Source: Gammaproteobacteria bacterium (GTDB lineage Bacteria > Pseudomonadota > Gammaproteobacteria > Steroidobacterales > GCA-2729495). Taken from it: a stretch of 64,000 nt of DNA. The stretch lies in the NCBI GenBank assembly GCA_029245525.1, contig JAQWPD010000061.1, forward strand, positions 1-64,000, written 5' to 3'. The notes under the pieces are model-generated. The model saw only the letters and a program-made list of their open reading frames with translations. It was not told the DNA's origin and ran no database searches. Below are positions 56,402 to 64,000 of this stretch, piece by piece; positions within the stretch are counted from its first letter, which is position 1; every line of letters starts with the position of its first letter. The position numbers and the translations under genes are program-made.

Positions 56402-58312
56402 ATGCTTGAAGCAATTCGTACTCGTCTTTCCGGATGGGTTTCATTCGTCATTATCGGTTTCATTGGTTTGGCTCTGGTCATTTCATTTGGCAATATGGAT
56501 TCCGGTATTAATCCGGAGCTGGTCGTCGCCGAGGTAAATGGTGAAGAGATCTTTGTGCAGCAGCTTCGCCAGTCGCTTGATGCGCAGGTCAAGCGTTATC
56601 AGGATGCCACGGGTCAGGATGTGCCACCGTTTTTGAAGGCCCAGCTGGCACAGAATGTTCTCAACAGCATCATCGACAGTCGCTTGTTACTTCAGTACGT
56701 TAACAAATCGGGTTACCGCGTTAGCGATGCGGCTGTGGCGGCTGCTATTCGCAGCATGGAGGTGTTCCAGGTTGATGGCGAGTTTTCTCAGCAGACTTAT
56801 GAGGCGCTTTTATTAAGCCAAGGTTTGTCGCCACAGTTGTTTGAAGAAGATCGCCGCCGGGATCTTCAGATGCGGCAATTACAGGCTGCCATCATCGATT
56901 CAGCGTTTGTAACCCCTTCAGATTACCGACGCTTTCTGGAGCTTGAAGCGGAGACGCGTGATATTAGCTACATCGCTTTCAATGCGGCCAGCTATGAGAG
57001 TGAGGTGACTGTTAGTGAGGCGTCGGTTGCCGAGTATTATGCTGCTAATAGTCAAGAGTTCGAAACTGACGAAACTATTGACGTTGAATTTATCGAGTTG
57101 AAGCTCGCCAATATCGCGGCCACCGTCGAAGACGACGACGAAATGGTGGAAAATTACTATAACGAAAATATCGATCGGTTCCGCACTGAGACAGAGCGCA
57201 AAGCCAGTCATATTCTGCTAGCAACCGATGAGCAAAGTGATGCGGATGCCTTGAGTCAAGCTAATGAAGTGCTTAGCTTGATTAATGCCGGGGAAGATTT
57301 TGATGTTCTCGCTGCTGAGTACTCCGCAGATCCAGGTTCTGCTGCAATGGGTGGCGATTTGGGTTGGAGTGCTTCCGGTGTGTTTGTGCCAGAGTTTGAG
57401 CTTGCGTTATTTGAGTTGCAGAAGGGCGAGGTTTCCAAACCGGTAAAGACTCAGTTTGGTTATCATGTAATTAAGCTCACTGATATTCGTCCTGGCGCAG
57501 AGGAGCCGCTCAGTGAAGTACGCGAATCATTGCTGGTTACTTTGGCGCGGGACGAAGCTGAGGAACTTTTTTATTCTGCAAGCGAACGTCTCGATGATCT
57601 CTCTTTGGAAAGTCTAGATGGCTTGGCGGTGGTTGCTGAGGATATGAACCTGGAGCTTAAGTCAGTTGCTGATGTTCCGCGTATGGGCAGTGTCATTGGT
57701 CTTCCGGTCAGTGAGCAGTTGCAGAATGCGTTATTCAGTCTTGAGGTGCTTGAGGACGGCGAGAACACGCCGCTCATAGAGATTGAGCCGGGGCACGTGC
57801 TTGTGGCGCGAGTGACTCGTCATAATTTGCCGCAGCCCCGCCCGATTGACGAAGTGGCCCCGGGAATTCGGGCTTTTTTAGTGGGTCAGGAGGCGGCGAG
57901 TCTGGCATCTGCCGCTGGCGATGCCGTATTGCTTGAATTGCAGGAGGGTGCGGAGATTGCTGCTGTGGCAATAGCTAATGATGTTGAATTGCAGTCGGAG
58001 CAGGCGGTCACCCGAGGTTCAAGTGACCTGCCGCCTGAGTTAGTGAGTGCTGTTTTTGATGCGCCCAAGCCGAACGGTGTTCCTGTACCGCAGGTTGTTC
58101 TTTCACCCAATGGCAGCGTTTTGATTCTGCAGATTGATTCTGTAGTCCCCGGCAAGCCAGCCGAGTTACCTCGTGGTGAGCGTGACGAGCGCAAAATGCA
58201 GTTGGAGCGCATGGTGGGTCAATCGCAGGTTGCGGCTCTCGTTCAGAGTCTGCGCGAAGCTGCCACTATTAGAATGTTTGATGACATCATGCAGGACCCG
58301 GAACTACTCTAA
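56402..58312 (+). CDS. ppiD: Peptidyl-prolyl isomerase/chaperone PpiD
   Basis: A periplasmic folding factor tethered to the inner membrane, 636 residues. The start is ATG 56402 with GGGAG six bases before it; a TTG codon four codons upstream lies before that site. A membrane helix at about residues 13-35 is followed by SurA-like N-terminal helices (VAEVNGEEIFVQQLRQSLDAQ) and one parvulin domain at about 268-366 (SHILLATDEQS, GGDLGWSASGVFVPEFE, TQFGYHVIKLTDI). It assists proteins emerging from SecYEG. Position after lon-hupB is conserved. The 149-base gap before it has no visible gene. Confidence 0.95.
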   Translation: MLEAIRTRLSGWVSFVIIGFIGLALVISFGNMDSGINPELVVAEVNGEEIFVQQLRQSLDAQVKRYQDATGQDVPPFLKAQLAQNVLNSIIDSRLLLQYVNKSGYRVSDAAVAAAIRSMEVFQVDGEFSQQTYEALLLSQGLSPQLFEEDRRRDLQMRQLQAAIIDSAFVTPSDYRRFLELEAETRDISYIAFNAASYESEVTVSEASVAEYYAANSQEFETDETIDVEFIELKLANIAATVEDDDEMVENYYNENIDRFRTETERKASHILLATDEQSDADALSQANEVLSLINAGEDFDVLAAEYSADPGSAAMGGDLGWSASGVFVPEFELALFELQKGEVSKPVKTQFGYHVIKLTDIRPGAEEPLSEVRESLLVTLARDEAEELFYSASERLDDLSLESLDGLAVVAEDMNLELKSVADVPRMGSVIGLPVSEQLQNALFSLEVLEDGENTPLIEIEPGHVLVARVTRHNLPQPRPIDEVAPGIRAFLVGQEAASLASAAGDAVLLELQEGAEIAAVAIANDVELQSEQAVTRGSSDLPPELVSAVFDAPKPNGVPVPQVVLSPNGSVLILQIDSVVPGKPAELPRGERDERKMQLERMVGQSQVAALVQSLREAATIRMFDDIMQDPELL

Positions 58313-58325
58313 GGAATCGTTTCTT

Positions 58326-58349
58326 ATGCTAATGGCACTACTTAATTGA
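58326..58349 (+). other. Possible 7-codon leader ORF overlapping the symporter start
   Basis: ATG CTA ATG GCA CTA CTT AAT TGA follows an AAGGAA ribosome-binding site by ten bases, and its stop TGA overlaps the TTG start of the next gene by two bases. The TTG itself has no good ribosome-binding site, so translation coupling is possible. This is inferred from sequence only. Confidence 0.35.
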
Positions 58350-59620
58350 AGCTTAAACTGCACTGGCAGATACTGATTGCGATTGTGCTTGCTGGGTTTG
58401 CCGGGTGGGCCGCCGGAGTCGACGGCAGTATCTTCGGTATTCGGTTTTATTCGGTGTTTGACTTTGTCGGCACGTTGTTCCTTAACGCGCTAAAGATGTT
58501 GATTGTTCCTTTGATCGCATCATCAATTATTGTTGGTGCCGCCAATATTGGTTCCTCCAAACATCTGAGCAGCATTGGCAGCAAGACTTTTCTTTTTTAT
58601 GCAATAACCACACTTGCAGCTATTGTTGTTGGTTTGCTGGTGCTGAATGTGGTGCAGCCGGGTATCGTTGATGGTGAGCCGGCTCGTGACTTGTTGGCCT
58701 TAAATGTTGATACATCTGCAGTAGCGGAAAAAGTAGGCGACCGGGGTGTTGGCGACGTTGTTGATATTTTTTTGAGAGCAGTGCCTACCAATATAGTCGA
58801 TGCGGCAGCCCGTGGTGAGATGCTCGGGCTTATCGTGTTCTGTTTGCTGTTCGGCTATTTTATGGCGCAAATCGAAAATGAATATGCCCAGACCATGTTT
58901 AAATTCTGGAATGGCATATTTCAGGTCATGATGAAAATGACCGAGTGGGTGATGCGGTTTGCGCCTATCGGTGTATTTGGGTTGGTGGCTCGTGTGGTCG
59001 CTAGTACTGGTTTCGATGCAGCAGCGCCGCTGTTGATCTTTACCGGAGCCGTTTTACTTGCATTGGCCATTCATTCTCTGGTGACCTTGCCATTGCTGCT
59101 GAAGCTGATTGCCGGGGTATCACCAACGAGACTTTACCGGGCTTTATCGCCTGCGTTGTTAACCGCCTTTTCTAGCGCATCATCATCTGCAACATTGCCG
59201 GTAACGATGGAGTGCATTGAGAAGAAAGCTGGTGTGTCAAATCGTATTAGCAGTTTTGTGTTGCCGCTAGGCGCCACTGTAAACATGAATGGTACAGCTT
59301 TGTATGAATGCAGTGCGGCTTTGTTTTTGGCTCAGGCTTATGGGCTCGAATTGAATCTATCAACGCAGTTCGTTGTTGTCGCAGTGGCATTACTTACATC
59401 GATCGGTGTTGCGGGAATACCCTCGGCATCGTTGGTTGCCATCGCAATTATTCTTACGGCAATCGGCTTGCCGGTAGAGGCGATAGCAGTGCTATTTGTG
59501 TTTGATCGGGTTCTCGATATGGCGAGAACATCAGTTAATGTTCTGGGCGATGGTTGTTGTGCTGTGATTGTTGCTAGTCTCAATGGCGAGCAGGATCTGC
59601 TGAGCGATAAACGGACCTGA
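58346..59620 (+). CDS. Dicarboxylate/amino acid:cation symporter (glutamate/aspartate type)
   Basis: A polytopic transporter of 424 residues in the DAACS family. The start is TTG 58346 (MKLKLHWQILIAIVL); an in-frame stop lies just upstream. Hairpin loop 1 reads SSASSSATLP; the unwound helix 7 reads NMNGTALYE in place of the common NMDGT; helix 8 carries DRVLDMARTSVNVLGD, with the arginine and asparagine that bind acidic amino acids. The pattern is closer to glutamate/aspartate carriers than to DctA. It is inserted between ppiD and fabI, where P. aeruginosa has no such gene. Confidence 0.92.
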   Translation: MKLKLHWQILIAIVLAGFAGWAAGVDGSIFGIRFYSVFDFVGTLFLNALKMLIVPLIASSIIVGAANIGSSKHLSSIGSKTFLFYAITTLAAIVVGLLVLNVVQPGIVDGEPARDLLALNVDTSAVAEKVGDRGVGDVVDIFLRAVPTNIVDAAARGEMLGLIVFCLLFGYFMAQIENEYAQTMFKFWNGIFQVMMKMTEWVMRFAPIGVFGLVARVVASTGFDAAAPLLIFTGAVLLALAIHSLVTLPLLLKLIAGVSPTRLYRALSPALLTAFSSASSSATLPVTMECIEKKAGVSNRISSFVLPLGATVNMNGTALYECSAALFLAQAYGLELNLSTQFVVVAVALLTSIGVAGIPSASLVAIAIILTAIGLPVEAIAVLFVFDRVLDMARTSVNVLGDGCCAVIVASLNGEQDLLSDKRT

Positions 59621-59690
59621 CAACCGCGTGAGGATAAGGTGGGGCGTTGTTTCTGCTTTCCTCGTGTTGGTTTGGCGGTTTTGTGACAAT

Positions 59691-59728
59691 AAAAGGGCGC
59701 CGCTGATGAGATCGGCGGTGCCCTTTTT
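59691..59728. terminator. Strong bidirectional terminator between the symporter and fabI
   Basis: A thirteen-pair stem GGGCGCCGCTGAT-GAG-ATCGGCGGTGCCC with flanking A's and T's can terminate both convergent genes. Confidence 0.93.
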
Positions 59729-59764
59729 CATGACTTAGTGCCACGGGTTTTGCCGGTTGAAGTT

Positions 59765-60559
59765 TTATTCCGGAGTTGTCCCAACCTGAGGCGTGCCAAC
59801 CGTGCTGTACCCGTTATCCACCATCATGACTTCGCCGGTAATACCACTGGCAAGGTCCGAGCAAAGAAAGGCAGCCGCGTTGCCAACTTCCTCAATTGTG
59901 ATATTACGTTTCATTGGGTTGCCTTCTGCCCCCATCTGCAGCATTTTCCGGAAGTTGCCGACGCCGGAAGAAGCCAGAGTTCTTATGGGGCCTGCGGAGA
60001 TGCCATTTACGCGGATACCGCGTTCGCCAGTTGCCGCAGCCATAAACCTGACGTTGGCCTCTAGGCTGGCTTTAGCCGGGCCCATAACGTTGTATTGCGG
60101 AATTGACCGGATTGCACCTAGGTAGCTCAATGTCAGCATCGCACCGCCGGGGGGCATCATGTGGCGAGCCACCTTGCCCATGGCTGCAAAGCTGTAGCTG
60201 CTGATATCATGGGCAACCATTGAGCCTTCACGTGTCACGCAATCCAGATAATTACCATCGAGCTGCTCGCGCGGGGCAAAACCAATTGAGTGAACCATAA
60301 TATCAAGCTGATCCCAGTGATCTTTCAGTGAGGCAAATGCTGTTTCAATTTCTTCGTCTTTTCCGACATCCATTGGGATAACAATATTTGAGCCTAATTT
60401 GGCGGCCATATCGGTAACCCGGTCACGCAGTTTTTCACCCTGATAAGTGAATGCCAGTTCTGCACCCTGTTCATGCATAGCTGACGCGATGCCCCATGCG
60501 ATAGACCTGCTGCTGGCCAGTCCCGCAATCAGGCATTTTTTTCCGTCCAGAAAACCCAT
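59765..60559 (-). CDS. fabI: Enoyl-ACP reductase (NADH)
   Basis: The last reductive step of fatty-acid elongation, 264 residues. The active-site pattern is Y146, Y156 and K163 (YLGA and [12 protein letters not shown]), and the cofactor region reads [13 protein letters not shown] and SIGFAP with Gly93, the triclosan-sensitive type. It acts in the cytosol on acyl-ACP. The position after ppiD is conserved. In P. aeruginosa mltD and gloB precede the next genes, but they are absent here. Confidence 0.97.
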   Translation of the reverse strand: MGFLDGKKCLIAGLASSRSIAWGIASAMHEQGAELAFTYQGEKLRDRVTDMAAKLGSNIVIPMDVGKDEEIETAFASLKDHWDQLDIMVHSIGFAPREQLDGNYLDCVTREGSMVAHDISSYSFAAMGKVARHMMPPGGAMLTLSYLGAIRSIPQYNVMGPAKASLEANVRFMAAATGERGIRVNGISAGPIRTLASSGVGNFRKMLQMGAEGNPMKRNITIEEVGNAAAFLCSDLASGITGEVMMVDNGYSTVGTPQVGTTPE

Positions 60560-60696
60560 GTTTGATCCTTTATCGCTTGCCTAAGCTAAATGATGGCTTG
60601 CATAGTTTAACGCGCTTGGCGGCAATGTTGGAGTACTTATTGTTGTCTCGGGTATAGTTCATCCAGTAACAACGGCAAAACTGTCGTGAGGTGACA

Positions 60697-61539
60697 ATGG
60701 ATTGGCTGGATGAAGAGCGTGGCAAAGGGCTTCTTTGGGAAGAGTCGAGGTTGGTCGAAGCAGCTCTGCAAGCTGTATTCGGCGATTATCTGCTGCAGAT
60801 TGGTGTATGGGGTCCTGAGAATCTGTTCCTTAAATCTGCGCGCACTCGCCAATGCTATATTTTGGCAGATACCCTGAACCCTTCTGCGTCCTTGGTTAGT
60901 TCTGCGGATTGTCTGGCGATAGCCTCCGATTCAATCGACGCGGTTTTATTACCCCATGCACTTGAGACCAGCGCTGATCCGCATCAGTTGCTGCGTGAGA
61001 TTGACCGAGTGTTGCGTCCGGAGGGGCATCTGATCGTGCTCGGGTTTAACTCGCCGAGCTGGTGGCTGCTTCGTCAGCGTCTGTCAGACGGGGGCTTTTT
61101 GCCGGGTATTGATCGTTTTTTAGGCGAGCATCGATTAAACGACTGGCTGCAGCTATTGGGCTTTACCGTAACTCAGACTCGTTTTTATCATCCGGCCAGT
61201 GCGGTAGATCGTTTGGTGTCTGATCCGGGGTCCTCAAACCCGCCGTTGGATACCATTGCACATCAGGCGTGGTGGCGGAAGAATCTCCTGCGCAGACCCT
61301 CTGAGCAGCGGGGCATATTGCGTACCATGCGCAGTTGGCGATATTGGCGCGTTGCTGCTGCCTGCTATATGGTAGTCGCCCGTAAGGAAGTAATGAATAT
61401 TGTACCGATGCGTCCGCAGCGCTTTTCACGTCGGCAGCTGGCGCGCGGCTTGGTGCGCCCCAGCGCCCGAGCTTCAGCGCCGGTTAAGCAAATTCATGGG
61501 CGTTGGCGCGTTCGGCATTCATCAGATGAGGGCATTTGA
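60697..61539 (+). CDS. Class I SAM-dependent methyltransferase (type 11-like)
   Basis: A 280-residue soluble protein. The start ATG 60697 (MDWLDEERGKGLLWEE) has GAGGTGA just upstream. The SAM-binding strand is atypical: LLQIGVWGPENLF in place of the usual acidic-glycine loop, followed by DAVLLPHALETSADPHQLLREIDRVLRPEGHLIVLGFN, which is clearly methyltransferase-like. The C-terminal 45 residues are basic. In P. aeruginosa an equivalent gene precedes rnhA and dnaQ. Its substrate is unknown. rnhA begins immediately after its stop. Confidence 0.85.
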   Translation: MDWLDEERGKGLLWEESRLVEAALQAVFGDYLLQIGVWGPENLFLKSARTRQCYILADTLNPSASLVSSADCLAIASDSIDAVLLPHALETSADPHQLLREIDRVLRPEGHLIVLGFNSPSWWLLRQRLSDGGFLPGIDRFLGEHRLNDWLQLLGFTVTQTRFYHPASAVDRLVSDPGSSNPPLDTIAHQAWWRKNLLRRPSEQRGILRTMRSWRYWRVAAACYMVVARKEVMNIVPMRPQRFSRRQLARGLVRPSARASAPVKQIHGRWRVRHSSDEGI

Positions 61540-61974
61540 TTGAGTAAAGTTGAGATATACACAGATGGCGCCTGTCGTGGCAATCCGGGCCCGGGTGGTT
61601 GGGGTGCGCTGCTGCTCTCTGCTGATAGGGAGCGAGCAGTGTTTGGCGGAGAGCCTGACACAACGAACAACCGCATGGAGTTGACGGCCGCAATTGAGGC
61701 GCTGAATACTCTAAAACACTCCTGTGAGGTGGTTTTGTACACCGATTCTACCTATGTCCAGAAAGGCATTAGCGAATGGTTGTCTAATTGGAAGAGCCGC
61801 GGATGGAAAACTGCTGCCAGAAAGCCGGTGAAAAATGCCGATTTGTGGCAGGCGCTTGACGAAGCGGCGGGTCGCCATCAGATCGAGTGGCGCTGGGTCA
61901 AAGGTCATGCGGGTAATGACGGAAACGAACGTGCTGACCAGTTGGCCAATCGGGGCTTAGAAGAGGCGCTGTAA
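61540..61974 (+). CDS. rnhA: Ribonuclease HI
   Basis: Removes RNA from RNA-DNA hybrids. It starts with TTG 61540 ([20 protein letters not shown]), directly after the previous TGA. The 144 residues show the full catalytic set: D9, E47 ([11 protein letters not shown]), D69 (YTDSTYVQ), and D133 (NERADQLA) with H in KGHAGNDG. dnaQ follows after 109 bases. Confidence 0.97.
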   Translation: MSKVEIYTDGACRGNPGPGGWGALLLSADRERAVFGGEPDTTNNRMELTAAIEALNTLKHSCEVVLYTDSTYVQKGISEWLSNWKSRGWKTAARKPVKNADLWQALDEAAGRHQIEWRWVKGHAGNDGNERADQLANRGLEEAL

Positions 61975-62083
61975 CTTCATTTTCATGTGCTATGGTTCGT
62001 CTACAATCTTGCTCGCGGCATAATGTTTGTTTGCATCGTTAGCCGCTTAAATTTTTTAGTTCGTTATCTCGGGGGGTCATCAA

Positions 62084-62803
62084 ATGCGGCAGGTTGTTCT
62101 CGATACGGAGACCACAGGCCTTGATTGGGAGCACGGGCATCGTGTTATCGAAATTGGTTGTGTTGAGATTGTTAATCGTAAACAGACATCTCATACCTAT
62201 CATCAATACGTTCGCCCCAATCGTGAAATTGATGAAGCTGCTCAGGAGATTCACGGAATCTCTCTTGAAATGCTTGCCGATAAGCCGCTGTTTGAAGAAA
62301 TCGCAGATGACTTTTTAAATTTTGTTGATGGTTCAGAGCTCATCATCCATAACGCGGCTTTTGATGTCGGCTTTTTAAGCAATGAATTGCGCCTCAGCGG
62401 TTATGGCGAGAAGCGCATGGATCAGGCCTGCTCTGTGCTCGATACCCTATTGCTTGCAAGAGAAATGCACCCGGGGCAGCGGAACACTCTTGACGCGCTG
62501 TGTAAGCGCTATAGCGTCGACAATACCAAACGTGATCTGCATGGCGCCTTGCTTGATGCGCGGCTCCTAGCCGATGTCTATCTGATGATGACCGGCGGCC
62601 AGGCGGGTCTTGATTGGGGCGGTCAAGCTGACCCTGATGCCAGTATTGGCAGTGCTGAAGTCGATTATATCGACCGCGCGGGTTTAGATTTGCCCGTGCT
62701 TTATCCCACCGATGAAGAAATGCAGGCTCACGATGCTCAGCTCGACATGCTTGCCAAGCACGCCAGTGGCGGTGTTTTGTGGCGAAAGCCGAACAACAGT
62801 TAA
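62084..62803 (+). CDS. dnaQ: DNA polymerase III epsilon subunit (3'-5' proofreading exonuclease)
   Basis: The proofreading subunit of the replicase core, 239 residues. Exo I has DTETTG (D7, E9), Exo II lies around IIHNAAFDVGFL, and Exo III has HGALLDARLLADVY with the conserved His and Asp. The C-terminal tail is the region that binds the alpha subunit. It follows rnhA, as in many gammaproteobacteria. The 194 bases to nhaB contain the structured leader described separately. Confidence 0.97.
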   Translation: MRQVVLDTETTGLDWEHGHRVIEIGCVEIVNRKQTSHTYHQYVRPNREIDEAAQEIHGISLEMLADKPLFEEIADDFLNFVDGSELIIHNAAFDVGFLSNELRLSGYGEKRMDQACSVLDTLLLAREMHPGQRNTLDALCKRYSVDNTKRDLHGALLDARLLADVYLMMTGGQAGLDWGGQADPDASIGSAEVDYIDRAGLDLPVLYPTDEEMQAHDAQLDMLAKHASGGVLWRKPNNS

Positions 62804-62884
62804 GCTATCTTGCCTGTTTTTCATTAATCCGGACCTATTCTGGGCCTCGGAACGCTATACAGCCGATTAATCCTGATATTATTG

Positions 62885-62959
62885 CCGGGCACTGCACGCC
62901 TCACGGGAAGTCTCGTGGGCTGCGGTGCTTTTCGTGCCCGGATGCTTGGAGCTTCCGGG
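62885..62959 (+). promoter_or_regulatory. Structured leader of nhaB, candidate nhaA-I/Li+ riboswitch
   Basis: An outer stem CCGGGCAC (62885-62892) pairs perfectly with GTGCCCGG (62934-62941). Inside it, GCACG pairs with CGGTGC-type bases with one bulge, and an inner CACG (62902-62905) pairs with CGTG (62914-62917). An alternative hairpin CCCGGA (62937-62942) with TCCGGG (62954-62959) uses the same outer bases, so the two folds exclude each other, the form of a regulatory switch. It precedes a Na+/H+ antiporter gene. The conserved-looking CTCACGGG and GGGCTGCGG segments recall the nhaA-I RNA, known as a lithium-binding riboswitch, but I cannot align it formally here. Confidence 0.55.
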
Positions 62960-62997
62960 AAAAGTAAACACCGTATTTAGAAGTGAAGCACATTCTT

Positions 62998-64000
62998 ATG
63001 CAGCAGTTGTCGTCCGCATTTATTCATAATTTTCTTGGTAACTCACCCGTTTGGTACAAGTGGTCTATCGTTGCCTTTTTGGTGATCAATCCGATTTTGT
63101 TCTATACCGTCGGCCCTTTTATTGCCGGTTGGGTATTAATTCTTGAGTTTATTTTTACTCTGGCGATGGCGCTGAAGTGCTATCCACTTCAGCCGGGTGG
63201 CCTACTAGCGATTGAGGCCATTTTTATTGGTATGACTACGCCCGACGCGGTTTACGAAGAAACGCTGCATAACTTTCCGGTTATTTTGTTGTTGATGTTT
63301 ATGGTTGCCGGTATTTTCTTCCTGAAGGATCTGTTGCTGTTGGTGTTTACTAAGATTCTATTGGGTGTTCGCTCGAAGAAACTTTTGTCGTTGTTATTTT
63401 GTGCCTTGTCGGCGCTTTTGTCAGCATTTCTTGATGCGCTTACGGTGACGGCTGTTGTTATTGCGGTAGCGGAAGGTTTTTATTCAATCTATCACCGGGT
63501 GGCTTCTGGTAAGCAATATCATATGGATCATGACCGGTCCGACGATGCTCAAGTCGAGGAGTATCATCGTGAAGATCTTGTTCAGTTCCGTTCATTTTTG
63601 TGCAGCCTGATGATGCATGCGGCTATAGGCACTGCGCTTGGCGGTGTAATGACGATAGTTGGCGAACCCCAGAACCTGCTTATTGCCCAAGAGGCTGGCT
63701 GGGATTTTGGTGAGTTCTTCATGCGTATGCTGCCGGTTACGGCACCAGTGCTGGTCATCGGGCTGATAACTTGCCTGCTGTTGGAGCTGTCGAAAAAGTT
63801 CGGTTATGGCACTGAGTTACCCTCGTCGGTGCGGCATGTTCTTGAACAATATGATCTCCATGAAACTGAGCAACGCACGAATCGTCAGCGTGCGGCCCTT
63901 ATTGCGCAAGCGCTTACCGCGTTGTTTCTGGTTGTTGCCTTGGCATTTCACCTTGCTGAAGTCGGTATCATCGGCTTGACGGTGATCGTTCTGGCAACAG
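62998..64000 (+). CDS. nhaB: Na+/H+ antiporter NhaB, 5' part (runs off the window)
   Basis: An inner-membrane sodium/proton antiporter. The ATG at 62998 gives [21 protein letters not shown]; the frame is open to the window end, 334 codons of about 500. It closely follows Nha[79 protein letters not shown] and [14 protein letters not shown]. The 3' end and possible neighbours lie outside. The upstream leader may regulate it in response to a cation. Confidence 0.95.
   Translation, partial: MQQLSSAFIHNFLGNSPVWYKWSIVAFLVINPILFYTVGPFIAGWVLILEFIFTLAMALKCYPLQPGGLLAIEAIFIGMTTPDAVYEETLHNFPVILLLMFMVAGIFFLKDLLLLVFTKILLGVRSKKLLSLLFCALSALLSAFLDALTVTAVVIAVAEGFYSIYHRVASGKQYHMDHDRSDDAQVEEYHREDLVQFRSFLCSLMMHAAIGTALGGVMTIVGEPQNLLIAQEAGWDFGEFFMRMLPVTAPVLVIGLITCLLLELSKKFGYGTELPSSVRHVLEQYDLHETEQRTNRQRAALIAQALTALFLVVALAFHLAEVGIIGLTVIVLAT

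Overview
This window looks like the chromosome of a free-living gammaproteobacterium from the Pseudomonas/Cellvibrionales side of the class. The evidence is gene order and protein content: feoAB with a Fur box; the glyA-nrdR-ribD-ribE-ribB-ribH-nusB-thiL-pgpA block; parE-parC with a fimX-type gene; asd-fimV-truA-accD-folC-dedD-cvpA-purF; and lpxH-cyclophilin-folD-tRNAs-tRNA-Leu-tig-clpP-clpX-lon-hupB-ppiD-fabI followed by methyltransferase-rnhA-dnaQ-nhaB. These orders match, with gaps, what is known for Pseudomonas aeruginosa. FimV and FimX suggest type IV pili. Coding density is high and base composition is near balanced. I see no rRNA, insertion sequence, prophage or CRISPR array.

Layout. 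1-4300: 3' end of a DinB-family gene, an iron-responsive feoA-feoB-small Cys-rich protein operon, an orphan FHA protein and a DUF1820 protein. 4311-12272: purL (carrying an in-frame amber codon), qmcA-nfeD, a zinc-ribbon protein and ettA. 12480-19729: one-carbon, NrdR, riboflavin, NusB, thiamine and PgpA genes, all one direction. 19757-28013: a Ser/Thr kinase with a cyclic-nucleotide-binding domain, xseB, topoisomerase IV and fimX. 28351-42884: efp facing epmA and psd, then prmB-aroC, asd, fimV and the truA-to-purF run. 43006-45251: lpxH, a secreted cyclophilin and folD. 45365-49202: a four-tRNA operon, a small accessory patch (DUF1838 protein, a decayed tRNA fragment, an outer-membrane barrel and an SDR enzyme) and tRNA-Leu. 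49409-56252: tig and the Clp/Lon proteases, hupB, tRNA-Val and tRNA-Asp. 56402-64000: ppiD, a glutamate/aspartate-type symporter, fabI, a methyltransferase, rnhA, dnaQ and the first part of nhaB, which runs off the window.

How the genes fit together. Most are housekeeping: purine synthesis (purL, purF, with folD and glyA feeding one-carbon units), riboflavin, fatty-acid and lipid A synthesis (accD, fabI, lpxH, psd, pgpA), translation factors (efp with its modifier epmA, ettA, prmB, truA, tRNAs), protein folding and turnover (tig, clpPX, lon, ppiD, cyclophilin) and DNA maintenance (parCE, xseB, rnhA, dnaQ, hupB).

The points most worth a second look are the amber codon at codon 91 of purL; a strongly structured nhaB leader with two mutually exclusive hairpins, resembling an alkali-metal (nhaA-I/Li+) riboswitch; a RibB protein whose GTP cyclohydrolase II-like half has lost its zinc cysteines; a FimX with both cyclic-di-GMP enzyme motifs degenerate; and an accessory gene lying between tRNA-Lys and a decayed tRNA 3' half.
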